DNA from: a virus
Direction: 5' to 3' (one strand)
IMG/VR virus record: IMGVR_UViG_3300048589_001579
Location: 1 to 41,946 of that record
Length of the DNA stretch: 41,946 nucleotides
The translations under genes were made by a program, and so were the position numbers. Positions 19,509 through 28,355 of this stretch are shown in pieces (the stretch's first letter is position 1; each line of letters starts with the position of its first letter). A model generated the notes under the pieces. The model searched no databases. It worked only from the letters and a program-made list of their open reading frames with translations, and was not told the origin of the DNA.

Positions 19509-22124
19509 ATGGCCACGATCAGCACGAGCCAGACGTTCGACTCGGCCGCGCGCACGGCCGGGGAGGCGTTCACGATCAACTCGGGCGCCGTCTTCACCAT
19601 CGACTCGGATACCCGGGACGGAAAGAACGCCGCGGCATCGCGCGCCGGCTCGATGAGCAGCTTCACGATGACCGCCGCGTCGGGCGGCGAGGTTGTGATC
19701 GACGGCACCGGCGTGTGGCTCATCGCCTACGACGGCCGCATCGGCACGCCGAACGTGCCGGCGCTGGGCACGATCATCGCCGGCGTCACGTCGGGCGCGA
19801 CCGGCGAGCTGATGAACTGCACGTCGGCCATCAACGCGACGCCCACCGCCGCCGGCGCCGCGATGCCGGCGACCGGCTACTTCAAGCTGAAGGGCGTCTC
19901 CGGGACGTTCCAGGACAACGAGACGCTCGAGATCCAGGGCTCGACCGACCTGTGCCTGGCCAACGGGGTCGGCCAGCGCGGCTGGATCGAGGTCGTCATG
20001 GACGACGCGGCGACCTGGACGATCGGTCGCGCACAGAAGCTGACCATCAACGGCGACTGGTACGTCTCCCCGACGACCGGCTCCGGGTCGGCCCATCAAC
20101 AGGTCCAGTTCCCCAACTACGGGGGCGCGAACTTCTTCCTTCCGGGCGTGTGGGTCGACGAGGCCGCGAACGGTACCTGGGAGTTCTGGCCGGCGTGCAT
20201 CACCGGCACGGGAACGTTCTGGTCGGCGTCGCACATGGGCACCGACGAGCGCAGCAAGTTCTGCGAGTGCCTCGGCGGCGGCATCATTCGATTCGGCGGC
20301 AACGGCACGACGGCCTGGGGGAAGATCCCCACCAGCGGGGCGCTGTTCCGTGTGCCCAACGTCTTCCTGAAGTCGGCCGCCACAGCCTCGCGCGCGTCCG
20401 ATTCAGTGCCCAACGGCACGCTGGCGACGCGCCCCGACTTCACGATGACGAACGCCGGGCAGCTCGACGTCGACGGCGCCATCGGGCACTGGTACATCAA
20501 CTCCGGTCAGGCCTACTCGGTCAAGCTGCACAACCTGGCGCTGTTCGATTCACTGACGATCACCGAGACGGCCTCGGCGCTCGACCTGAACGGTGTGGGC
20601 ATGGGCAACTACATCATCGCCCGGGACTCCGCCAGCGTCACACTCACCTCCAACTTCGCCGGCGGCACGATCCAGAATTGCAAGTTCGGCCGCACCGGCA
20701 CCATCGCCTCGGCGGACTACGGCACAAACGTCCAGTTCTGCAACGACCTGACCTTCACCGGCTGCTTCTTCGCGAACCGGACCTTCCGCACCAACGCGGG
20801 CGCTCACCCGTTCTATGCCGCGTACTGCGACGGGCTGACGTTCAACGACTGCGTCGTCGTCGGTGGCTCGATCTACCTGCTGGCGTGCACAGACACGACG
20901 CTCAACGACACGCTGTACGCGGACAGCCACCACACCACGTCGAGTTCGACGACCCCGCCTGTTGGCGTGATCCAGCTCATCAACGGCACGCTGGACACGC
21001 TGATCGACGGGTTCGGCTGGTACACCTCGGTCGCCAACGTGCACCCGGACACGGCGGTCCTGTACCTGTCGGCGGCCTACGGGGTGAAGGTGCGCAACAT
21101 CGGCACCTACGCCTCGCCGCTCTCGGCCGGGTCGAGTAACGCTATGCTGTATTTCTGCAACGACGCGGGCAACTCTCAGCGGCTGCAATTTCAGCGCATC
21201 TTCTTCAACCTGATCGCGACCACCTTCTACAACGCGGTCAATTCGACGAAGGGCGTGCTGCTGGAAAACTGCGAGGGCAACACGTCGGCCTACAAAGCGC
21301 TCGTCTCGGCCGCGCTCGACCAGATCGTCAAGAACTGCGGGCTCCTCAGCATCGCGCCGGGGTCCACGGCGTCGATCTACGGCTCGGCGTTCTACCACCA
21401 CTTCACCAGCTCGACCGCGGGCCGGCTCGGGCTGAAATTCTCCGAGCCCACGGCGGCCTATGCGCCGTGGGTGACAACCAGCTTCACGACCAGCTCGACC
21501 GGGACGTCGGGCTTCAACTCGTCGCAGGGTCTGGCGCTCATCAACTCGGGCGACTACGCCATCTTCGAGTGGCCTCACGCGATCGCCGGCATCGACAGCT
21601 TCCAGAACTCCGCGCCGACCGTCACCACCAGCACGAACATGACAGTCGAGTACCAGATCGACACCGGCGCCGGCTACGGGGGCACGTGGAAGACGTTCAA
21701 CGCCACCAACCTATCCGGCGAGACGGTGGACGAGACCGCCGGCTTCAACTTCAAGATCAAGGTCTCGGCCAACGCCACCAACGCGGCGAACATCCTGACC
21801 GAGGTCTATTGCCTGACCAGCAGCAACACGACGGCGCAGGCTATCCAGTACCCGCTCGATTTGGCCACGGTCGAACTCACGAACCTGGTCTCCGGCTCCG
21901 ACATCGTGATCCTGTCCGCCGGCACCGAGACGGTCATCGAGAGCACCGACGCCACGGGCGCGACGAGCTTCAGCACGTCGATCGACGCGGCCACCTACTC
22001 GTCGATCGACGTCTGCATCTACCAGGCCGGCTACATCCCCTACATCCTGCGCAATCTGACACTCACGGCAGCCGGGCTGTCGCTGCCGATGAACCAGGTG
22101 GCGGACCCGAGCTACCTCACGTAA
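19509..22124 (+). CDS. Large virion protein with beta-helix-like repeats
   Basis: 871 residues, rich in Gly, Ser, Thr and Asn and poor in charge. The middle shows short strand-turn repeats typical of a right-handed beta-helix (NDLTFTGCFFANRTFRTN, CDGLTFNDCVVVGGSIYLL, TLIDGFGWYTSVANV), as in phage spikes and decorations. The C-terminal third looks like beta domains and ends VADPSYLT. It sits in the head module between portal and protease, which is unusual for a tail spike; a head fibre or large decoration protein is more likely. No Shine-Dalgarno is evident before ATG 19509. Confidence 0.65.
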   Translation: MATISTSQTFDSAARTAGEAFTINSGAVFTIDSDTRDGKNAAASRAGSMSSFTMTAASGGEVVIDGTGVWLIAYDGRIGTPNVPALGTIIAGVTSGATGELMNCTSAINATPTAAGAAMPATGYFKLKGVSGTFQDNETLEIQGSTDLCLANGVGQRGWIEVVMDDAATWTIGRAQKLTINGDWYVSPTTGSGSAHQQVQFPNYGGANFFLPGVWVDEAANGTWEFWPACITGTGTFWSASHMGTDERSKFCECLGGGIIRFGGNGTTAWGKIPTSGALFRVPNVFLKSAATASRASDSVPNGTLATRPDFTMTNAGQLDVDGAIGHWYINSGQAYSVKLHNLALFDSLTITETASALDLNGVGMGNYIIARDSASVTLTSNFAGGTIQNCKFGRTGTIASADYGTNVQFCNDLTFTGCFFANRTFRTNAGAHPFYAAYCDGLTFNDCVVVGGSIYLLACTDTTLNDTLYADSHHTTSSSTTPPVGVIQLINGTLDTLIDGFGWYTSVANVHPDTAVLYLSAAYGVKVRNIGTYASPLSAGSSNAMLYFCNDAGNSQRLQFQRIFFNLIATTFYNAVNSTKGVLLENCEGNTSAYKALVSAALDQIVKNCGLLSIAPGSTASIYGSAFYHHFTSSTAGRLGLKFSEPTAAYAPWVTTSFTTSSTGTSGFNSSQGLALINSGDYAIFEWPHAIAGIDSFQNSAPTVTTSTNMTVEYQIDTGAGYGGTWKTFNATNLSGETVDETAGFNFKIKVSANATNAANILTEVYCLTSSNTTAQAIQYPLDLATVELTNLVSGSDIVILSAGTETVIESTDATGATSFSTSIDAATYSSIDVCIYQAGYIPYILRNLTLTAAGLSLPMNQVADPSYLT

Positions 22125-22136
22125 GGAACACCGACC

Positions 22137-23768
22137 ATGATGATCACCGATCCTGACCTGCTGGCGGTCGGCACCGAGATCACGCTCGACACCGGCGCGC
22201 GCACCTTCACCTTGGTCGAGGCGGGTGACCTGGTCGCCAAGGACGGCGTGGACGCGAACGCGCTGTGGTCGTTCTTCGTGGATATCTGGGCGACGGCGAC
22301 CTACCAGCCGTATCCGTTCCCGATGAACAAGATCGACAACCGCTCCGGCCAGTACATCTTCGGCCGCGACCCGGGCGGCAACTACAACGGCTGGAAGCCG
22401 GCGACCGACGCGACGCGGCAAATGATCCGGAACGGTGGCTGGCGCGAGTATTCCGGCGCCGGGGTGCTCAACCGCGAATATTTCTGCGCGGTGCTGCAGG
22501 GCTCGGCGCCCGCGGCGTGCCAGGCGTACTACCTGCGCAAGACCGTCGCGTCGGGCGGCACACCGATCGACTACACGTTCGACGACTTGCCGAACGAGGC
22601 CGTCCAGGTCTACGGGGACGCGAGCAACGGCAACTTCGACGACCGCGCCTTCTTCAAGTCGTTCGTCCGCGAGTACCAGTACACCTACGACGACGCGAGC
22701 CTGACGGACATCAGCGAGACCGCGACCGGGCCCTACAAGCTGCCGTTCGGCATGTCGTCCTCGCTCGATCTCAAGGTCACTGCGAACGATGCGACGGTGG
22801 CGGCCAATTCGCCCTACACGAAGATCGGCGTCAAGTATTTTTCCGGCGCGTTCACGAAGGCCGTCGAGTCCGGCACCGGCCGCAACTTCGGCATCGTCGT
22901 CGACGCGGGCACGCACTCGGGCATCGACGGCAGTATGAGCGCGGGGCTCAGCACGCTGACCAGCGCCGCGGCGGGCATCACCGGGGCCGACTTCGCCGGC
23001 GGCACGCTCAAGGTGCACGAGGGCACGAACAAGGGCACCTACACGATCAGCGGCACGCCGACCGGCAGTGTCGTGACGATCACCACCACCTTCGCCGCGA
23101 CGGAATCGAGCAGCAGCTTCACTCTCTACCCGGCCGCCGCGCTCGGCGCCTCGCTGGCCGAGATCTACACCAAGATCCAGTACCTGCTGCGCCAGAACAG
23201 CGACATCGATGGCACCGGCGGCACGGTGACCGGGAAGACGGCCGACCTGCTGCTCAACTTCGTCGGCGACTCGCTCAAGTGCGGCCTCTACGCGCCGACC
23301 AACCCGAACGGCGGCGGCACCGGCGTGATCGTCGAGGGCATCGCCGACGCCGACCTGAACAGTATCGTCTTCTACGACAACACCGCGGCGAGCCGCGAGT
23401 ACCCCTACGCCTCGGCCGGCACCTTCAGCTTCAATGCGCCCCTCACGTCCGGCGGGACGGGGTACTACAAGCTCTACTACACCACGACGCCCGGCGGCGA
23501 CGACTTCGGCGAGGGCACGGCCATCGTCGTGAACGACAAGGACGGCAACCCGATTCAGGGCACCATCTCGGGCGCCTCGATCAGCTTCTCGTTCGACTAC
23601 ACCAACAACACGCAGGGCGGCTACTCCGGCAGCACGAATCGCGACGTGACGCTCGTCTGGGGCAACCCGAACAGCGCGAAGCCGGGCATCTCGACGGGGA
23701 CGATCACCCAGTCGAAGGCGATCACGATCGCCGCTGTGGCCGAAGTCGACCCGAGCTACGTCGCCTGA
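22137..23768 (+). CDS. Virion structural protein
   Basis: 543 residues from ATG 22137-22139, with AAGGA upstream. The N-terminal 180 residues (LWSFFVDIWATATYQPYPFP, then TRQMIRNGGWREYSGAGVLN, EAVQVYGDASNGNFDDRAFF) are a pattern I associate with structural proteins in several tailed phages. The rest is beta-rich with probable immunoglobulin-like or capping domains. It ends EVDPSYVA, echoing the VADPSYLT end of the previous gene. Probably assembled on the head. Confidence 0.65.
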   Translation: MMITDPDLLAVGTEITLDTGARTFTLVEAGDLVAKDGVDANALWSFFVDIWATATYQPYPFPMNKIDNRSGQYIFGRDPGGNYNGWKPATDATRQMIRNGGWREYSGAGVLNREYFCAVLQGSAPAACQAYYLRKTVASGGTPIDYTFDDLPNEAVQVYGDASNGNFDDRAFFKSFVREYQYTYDDASLTDISETATGPYKLPFGMSSSLDLKVTANDATVAANSPYTKIGVKYFSGAFTKAVESGTGRNFGIVVDAGTHSGIDGSMSAGLSTLTSAAAGITGADFAGGTLKVHEGTNKGTYTISGTPTGSVVTITTTFAATESSSSFTLYPAAALGASLAEIYTKIQYLLRQNSDIDGTGGTVTGKTADLLLNFVGDSLKCGLYAPTNPNGGGTGVIVEGIADADLNSIVFYDNTAASREYPYASAGTFSFNAPLTSGGTGYYKLYYTTTPGGDDFGEGTAIVVNDKDGNPIQGTISGASISFSFDYTNNTQGGYSGSTNRDVTLVWGNPNSAKPGISTGTITQSKAITIAAVAEVDPSYVA

Positions 23769-23774
23769 CCTGTC

Positions 23775-24305
23775 ATGGAAACGTGGAAACAAGTTGCCGG
23801 GTTTGAAGGCCGGTACGAGGTTTCTTCGTTGGGGAGTGTTCGGTCGTTGCTGACTCACGACAGCCGAGGGCAACGGCGAACACCTGGCGTACTGGCCGCG
23901 TGCGCTGAAATGAGGCGCGGGCGGGTGAGTAGACTGCGCGTCACCCTCATGGGAGAGGCTAACGTCAGGCACCACAAGAAGGTCCACGAACTTGTCGCGA
24001 TGGCATTTTTAGGCGCTCGACCCGCCGACGCGGTGGTGCGGCATTTGGATGGCGACGCCAAGAACAACGCGGTATGGAACTTGGCCTACGGGAGCCACAA
24101 GGACAACATGAAAGACGCCGTGCGGCACGGCACAACCACGCGAGGAGAGGCGAACCACAAAGCCATAGTGACTGCTGAGGTTGTCAAATCACTTCGCCAG
24201 ATGGAGTGGAGGCGCGGCGAACAAGTGGCGGCGGCGAAGACCATCGGCATATCCGCGGCGACGCTCAACTGCATCCTGAAGCGGAGGACGTGGGCGTGGC
24301 TATAG
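23775..24305 (+). CDS. HNH homing endonuclease with NUMOD4 domain
   Basis: 176 residues. N-terminal NUMOD4 (WKQVAGFEGRYEVSSLGSVR), then an HNH nuclease core: VHELVAMAFLG with His71, RHLDGDAKNNAVWNLAYG with the later Asn and His, and SHKDNMKDAVRHG. The C-terminal part is a helix-turn-helix (EQVAAAKTIGISAATLNCIL) that likely reads the target. It lies between two structural genes, six bases after one and overlapping the next, as expected of a freestanding homing gene. Its GC content is lower than its neighbours. Confidence 0.9.
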   Translation: METWKQVAGFEGRYEVSSLGSVRSLLTHDSRGQRRTPGVLAACAEMRRGRVSRLRVTLMGEANVRHHKKVHELVAMAFLGARPADAVVRHLDGDAKNNAVWNLAYGSHKDNMKDAVRHGTTTRGEANHKAIVTAEVVKSLRQMEWRRGEQVAAAKTIGISAATLNCILKRRTWAWL

Positions 24306-24814
24306 CGTTCGACGGGGAAACGCGAAGAATCGTTTTGGACTCGGCGGGCGTCACTGCGGCTGAAATTTGGTCTAGGTACGTCGACTGGCACGAGGCCAAC
24401 CCGCAGTGGCCGCTCGCGTTCAGGCAGGTCGGCGGGGATGATCTGGGCGGTGGGCTGTCGATCCCCCCGTACTACTTCCTCCTCTCCGGGTGGCGCGTCC
24501 GGCCGATGGAGTCGAGCCACAACCTGACCATCATCGGCAACCTGTTCGTCGAGGGCGGTGGCGTGCCGGTGGTGGGCACGCTCGGCACCTACCAGGTGAA
24601 CGTCAACTACACCGTCCCCGTGCAGGCGCAGGGCATCGCGACGGGCGGTAGCGGTCTCTCCGCCGAGCAGGCCACGATGCTCGAGGAGCTCCACCGGCTC
24701 GCGGGCCTGGCCGCCGGTGTTCCCCTGGTCGTGAGCGCGACCGATCGTGTTGCCGGCGACATCGAGCAGTCGATCGAGGAGGCGGCCGGCGTCGTCACGG
24801 TGACGCGGCAGTGA
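24296..24814 (+). CDS. Virion structural protein
   Basis: 172 residues from GTG 24296-24298, overlapping the HNH gene by 10 bases. The pattern VTAAEIWSRYVDWHEANPQW, then PPYYFLLSGWRVRPMESSHN and LTIIGNLFVEGGG, is recurrent in structural proteins that accompany proteins like the 543-residue one upstream. The C-terminal part has LSAEQATMLEELHRLAGLAA. Likely a connector or decoration component. The homing gene's position before it suggests the original gene junction was here. Confidence 0.65.
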   Translation: MAIAFDGETRRIVLDSAGVTAAEIWSRYVDWHEANPQWPLAFRQVGGDDLGGGLSIPPYYFLLSGWRVRPMESSHNLTIIGNLFVEGGGVPVVGTLGTYQVNVNYTVPVQAQGIATGGSGLSAEQATMLEELHRLAGLAAGVPLVVSATDRVAGDIEQSIEEAAGVVTVTRQ

Positions 24815-25116
24815 CCATCTCGGCGCGCTCGATCGCCGTCGAGGGGGTCGGGTTCGGGGCCCGGGCGGTCGCGCTCGCGGGGTTCGTGCTCGAGTCGGCG
24901 CCGGCGGCCGTCGTCGTCGCCGACACCTACGGGGCCCCGGCGCACCGGGTTCGCCGCGGGCCGCCGCGGCGGTGGGACTGGGAGCGGGAGGAGGAAATCC
25001 TGCCGCCGCCGGTGCCGCTGCCGGACGATCCGCTCGAGGTCCCGGCGGTCCGCCGCACCCGCCGCGGCCGCCGCGCTCGCACGGCCGAAGAGCTCCTGGT
25101 CGCGCGTTCGCGCTGA
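24811..25116 (+). CDS. Small protein of the head block, unknown
   Basis: 101 residues from GTG 24811-24813 (GTGA overlap). An N-terminal hydrophobic segment (SIAVEGVGFGARAVALAGFV) is followed by a proline-rich and then very basic tail (RRTRRGRRARTAEE). It may be a small virion or scaffolding-related component. No family recognised. Confidence 0.5.
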   Translation: MTISARSIAVEGVGFGARAVALAGFVLESAPAAVVVADTYGAPAHRVRRGPPRRWDWEREEEILPPPVPLPDDPLEVPAVRRTRRGRRARTAEELLVARSR

Positions 25117-25124
25117 CCGAAAAT

Positions 25125-25152
25125 ATTCCGCTTTTTCCGGAAGAAAGCGGAC
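25125..25152. repeat. Long direct repeat, copy 2 (upstream of protease/capsid gene)
   Basis: Same sequence as 17300-17327 with one change. Here it is noncoding, in the gap between 25116 and 25207, and the changed base completes a palindrome: TCCGCTTT at 25127-25134 pairs with AAAGCGGA at 25144-25151 around a centre containing TTCCGGAA. It could be a regulator-binding site or hairpin for the capsid gene. Confidence 0.8.
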
Positions 25153-25206
25153 GCGGAAATCGGCATCCTTGGACGTGGAGCAGTGCACACGTCTGCAGGA
25201 GGGTCG

Positions 25207-27237
25207 ATGAAGCGCGAGTGCAAGTGGTACAGCATCCGGCCGATGGCCGCCGCCTCGCGGCGCTCGGCCGAGGTGTTCATCTACGGTGACATCGGCGAGA
25301 GCTGGTTCGGCGACACGGTCGCCGCGAAGGACTTCGTCCGGGAGATCGCCGCGCTCGACGTCGAGGCGCTGACGGTGCGCATCAACAGCTTCGGCGGCTC
25401 GGTGACGGACGGCATCGCGATCTACAACGCGCTGAAACGCCACGCCGCCGAGGTGACCGTCTCGATCGACGGGATGGCCGCGTCGATCGCGAGCCTGATC
25501 GCGATGGCGGGCGACCGGGTCGAGATGGCCGCGAACGCGCTCCTGATGGTGCATGCGCCCTGGTCGGTCGCGGTGGGCAACTCCACCGACCTGCGCGATC
25601 ACGCCGACCTGCTCGACACCTTCGCCGACGCGATGGCGACGTCGTACGCGGCGAAGACCGGCCGGCCGGTGGCCGAGATGCGCGATCTGCTGACCGACGG
25701 CCAGGACCACTGGTACGGCGCGGACGATGCGCTCGAGGCGAAGTTCGTCGACGAGGTGGTCGACGCCCTGCCGATCGCCGCCTCGCTCCGGTTCGACGCA
25801 TCCCGATTCCGTTCGCTCCCCGCGCAACTGAGCGGTGGAGCCCTCGCGGCGGCCGCCGCGTTTCCCCAGAAGGAGAAGCTGATGGACAAGCAGCAAGGCA
25901 CGACCACGGCGGCGGCCGAACAACCGGCACGCCCGGCGACCGTCTCCGAAGACGACATCCGCGCCCAGGCCCTGGCGGCCGACACGCGCCGTCGCGTCGA
26001 CATCCGCGCGGCGTTCGCGCCGTTCGCCGCGCACGCCGGCGTGTCCGGCCTGCGCGAGATCTGCGAAAACGACGTCTCGATCACGCCGGACGTCGCCGCG
26101 GCGAAGCTCCTCGAGCACCTGGGCCGCAACGCGAGCCCGGTGATGGGCGCGGACATCGTGATGGGCGACGCGCCGCGCGACAAGTTCCGCGCCGGCGCCA
26201 CCACCGCGATCCTGGCGCGGGCGGGCCTGGGCTCGTTCGAGCGCAGCAACGAGTTCAACGGCTACACGCTCTACGAGCTCGCGCGCGCGTCGCTCGAGCG
26301 CTGCGGCGTGAAGACGGCCGGCCGCGGCAAGATGGAAGTGGTCGCGGCCGCGTTCACGCACTCCGGCAGCGACTTCCCGAACCTGCTCGCGAACATCGCC
26401 GAGAAGGCGATGCTCAAGGGCTACGAGGAGGCCGAGGAGACGTTCCAGTCCTGGACCTCCAAGGGCAACCTGCCCGACTTCAAGCAGGCGAAGCGCGTCG
26501 ACCTCAACACGTTCCCGGCGCTCGACCAGGTGCCGGACGGCGGCGAGTACAAGTACGCGACGATCGGCGAGCGCGGCGAGACGATCCAGCTCGCCACGTA
26601 CGGCAAGATGTTCAGCATCACGCGCCAGGCGATCATCAACGACGACCTCGACGCGTTCTCGAAGATCCCGCGGCGCATGGGCCGCTCGGCGGTGCGCACG
26701 GTCGGCAACCTGGTCTACGCGGTCCTGACCGGGAACCCGACGATGGCGGACGGCGTCGCGTTGTTCCACGCGACGCACGCGAACCTGCCCACCGGCGCCG
26801 TGATCAGCACCACGAGCGTCGACGCGATGCGCGTCGCGATGGGCAAGCAGACGGACGGCGTCGCCGCGGCGCTCAACATCCGCCTGTCGCGCCTGATCGT
26901 CCCGATCGCGCTCGAGGGGACGGCGAAGGTCGTCGCGACGTCCGAGTTCGAAGTCGGCGCGAGCACGAAGAACAACACGGTGCCGAACAGCGTGCGGGGC
27001 ACGTTCCAGGTGGTCTCGGACGCGCGCCTCGACGTCGCCTCCGCGGCCGTCTGGTACGGCGCCGGCGATCCGGCGATGCACGACACGGTCGAGGTCGCCT
27101 ACCTCGATGGCGTCGAGACGCCGACCCTCGAGCAGCAGTCGGGCTGGACGGTCGACGGCGTGGAATTCAAGGTCCGGCTCGACGCCGGCGTCAAGGCGCT
27201 CGACCACCGCGCGCTGGCCAAGAACGTGGGCGCGTGA
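25207..27237 (+). CDS. Fused ClpP-type prohead protease and major capsid protein
   Basis: 676 residues from ATG 25207-25209, with GGAGG four to five bases upstream. Residues about 22-190 are a ClpP-like serine protease: INSFGGSVTDGIAIYNAL, catalytic Ser93 in DGMAASIASLIAMAG and His116 in LLMVHAPW. A charged Ala-rich linker follows, then a capsid domain from about 260 with the features of ClpP-linked HK97/gpT-type capsids, including GVALFHATHANLPTGA and SGWTVDGVEFKVRLDAGV. The protease should mature the prohead, cutting itself from the capsid subunit. An internal start at 25882 could supply free capsid protein. Confidence 0.92.
   Translation: MKRECKWYSIRPMAAASRRSAEVFIYGDIGESWFGDTVAAKDFVREIAALDVEALTVRINSFGGSVTDGIAIYNALKRHAAEVTVSIDGMAASIASLIAMAGDRVEMAANALLMVHAPWSVAVGNSTDLRDHADLLDTFADAMATSYAAKTGRPVAEMRDLLTDGQDHWYGADDALEAKFVDEVVDALPIAASLRFDASRFRSLPAQLSGGALAAAAAFPQKEKLMDKQQGTTTAAAEQPARPATVSEDDIRAQALAADTRRRVDIRAAFAPFAAHAGVSGLREICENDVSITPDVAAAKLLEHLGRNASPVMGADIVMGDAPRDKFRAGATTAILARAGLGSFERSNEFNGYTLYELARASLERCGVKTAGRGKMEVVAAAFTHSGSDFPNLLANIAEKAMLKGYEEAEETFQSWTSKGNLPDFKQAKRVDLNTFPALDQVPDGGEYKYATIGERGETIQLATYGKMFSITRQAIINDDLDAFSKIPRRMGRSAVRTVGNLVYAVLTGNPTMADGVALFHATHANLPTGAVISTTSVDAMRVAMGKQTDGVAAALNIRLSRLIVPIALEGTAKVVATSEFEVGASTKNNTVPNSVRGTFQVVSDARLDVASAAVWYGAGDPAMHDTVEVAYLDGVETPTLEQQSGWTVDGVEFKVRLDAGVKALDHRALAKNVGA
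25870..25884 (+). promoter_or_regulatory. Internal ribosome-binding site and start for the capsid part
   Basis: AAGGAG at 25870-25875, six-base spacer, ATG at 25882-25884, in frame with the fusion (codon 226), just after the protease domain. It would give a 451-residue product starting MDKQQGTTTAAAEQ, comparable to nested Nu3 inside lambda gene C. Confidence 0.6.
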
Positions 27238-27269
27238 TCGCCGACTGAGACCATCAAGGAGCATCTGCC

Positions 27270-27596
27270 ATGACCACGAATTTCATCCAGCCGGGCGAAG
27301 TCATCGACCACACCCCGGGATCCGCTGTGAGCTCGGGCGACGTCGTCGTGATGGGCGTGCGCGTCGGGATCGCGCTCGCCGACATCGAGGCGGGGGCGGT
27401 CGGCGCCGTGCAGGTCAGCGGCGTCTTCGAGCTGCCGAAGCTGTCGACCGACGTGATCGCGCAAGGGGCCCTGGTCTACTGGGATACCACCCCGGGCGAG
27501 ATCACGGTCGTGGTCGGCAGCAACGTCGTCGCCGGGTACGCGGTCGCCGCGGCCGGCAACGGCGTGACGACCTGCAAGGTCAAGCTCAACGCCTGA
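27270..27596 (+). CDS. DUF2190-type capsid decoration protein
   Basis: 108 residues, beta-rich: EVIDHTPGSAVSSGDVVVMG, then IALADIEAGAVGAVQVSGVF and ALVYWDTTPGEITVVV. This fits the DUF2190 group, small capsid cement proteins coded just after the major capsid gene. AAGGAG lies eight bases before the ATG. Likely binds capsomers on the outside of the head. Confidence 0.85.
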   Translation: MTTNFIQPGEVIDHTPGSAVSSGDVVVMGVRVGIALADIEAGAVGAVQVSGVFELPKLSTDVIAQGALVYWDTTPGEITVVVGSNVVAGYAVAAAGNGVTTCKVKLNA

Positions 27597-27598
27597 CC

Positions 27599-27895
27599 GT
27601 GCCGGCACCGTTCGCCGCGCTCGAGGCACGGGTCAATGCGGTGGCGCTCGCGAAGCTCGCGAACGTCACCGCGACCTGGAACGGCACGACCGCGGTGGAC
27701 GGCATCTTCGATGACGCCTACGTGTCCCCGCTCGACGTGACCGCCGCCGCCGCGCCGCGCTTCGTCTGCCTCGAGAGCGCCGTTCCGGGCGTGGCCTTCG
27801 CGCAGACGCTGCTCGTCTCGGCGACGGCGTATCGCATCGTAGGCATCCGTCCGGATGGCCGCGGCATCGTCGAGCTCAAGCTCGAGCGTTCCTGA
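27599..27895 (+). CDS. Head-tail joining protein (gpFII-like)
   Basis: 98 residues from GTG 27599-27601. Compact beta protein: ATWNGTTAVDGIFDDAYVSP then TAYRIVGIRPDGRGIVELKL. The layout and position between the decoration protein and the tail terminator fit the lambda gpFII head-completion group. It likely closes the portal complex and contacts the tail. Confidence 0.75.
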   Translation: MPAPFAALEARVNAVALAKLANVTATWNGTTAVDGIFDDAYVSPLDVTAAAAPRFVCLESAVPGVAFAQTLLVSATAYRIVGIRPDGRGIVELKLERS

Positions 27896-28344
27896 TGGCC
27901 GACCATCTTCGCAAGCGCATCCGCGCGGCGGTCACGACAGCCCTGACCGGGCTCGCCACGACCGGATCGCGGGTGTACGCGTCGCGCGTCTACCCGCTCA
28001 ACGCGAACGAGCTGCCGGCGCTGCGGATCTACGCCGACGAGGAGTCGGCAACGATCACCTCGCTCGCCGGGGCCTCGTCGATCCTCGAGCGGCGCCTGGC
28101 GGTTCGCGTCGAGGCCTGCGTCGAGGCGGTCACCGGATTCGACGACACGGCGGACCAGATCGCGAAGGAAGTCGAGATCGCGCTCACCGCCGACTATGCG
28201 CTCGGCGGTCTCGTCAAGTGGATCTTCCTGTCGCGCATCGACCAGCAGCTCTCGGGCGAAGGTGACCGGCCAGTCGCCGTCCAGACCCTGACGTTCGAGG
28301 CCATGTACTACGCCACGGCCAATGCGCCGGATCAACCCCGTTAA
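27895..28344 (+). CDS. Putative tail terminator (gpU-like)
   Basis: 149 residues. LRKRIRAAVTTALTGLATTG and ASRVYPLNANELPALRIY at the start, then a beta-sheet region (LERRLAVRVEACVEAV) and DQIAKEVEIALTADYA. This pattern is typical of small tail-terminator proteins that cap the tail tube before it joins the head. It precedes the tail tube gene, as in lambda U-V. Assigned by pattern and position. Confidence 0.65.
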   Translation: MADHLRKRIRAAVTTALTGLATTGSRVYASRVYPLNANELPALRIYADEESATITSLAGASSILERRLAVRVEACVEAVTGFDDTADQIAKEVEIALTADYALGGLVKWIFLSRIDQQLSGEGDRPVAVQTLTFEAMYYATANAPDQPR

Positions 28345-28355
28345 GGAGCCGCACC

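Noticed and set aside
24607-27264. Long minus-strand open frame of 885 codons opposite the capsid genes
   Set aside because: Extremely arginine- and alanine-rich with no conserved pattern, antisense to well-recognised protease/capsid and structural genes; a GC-rich shadow.
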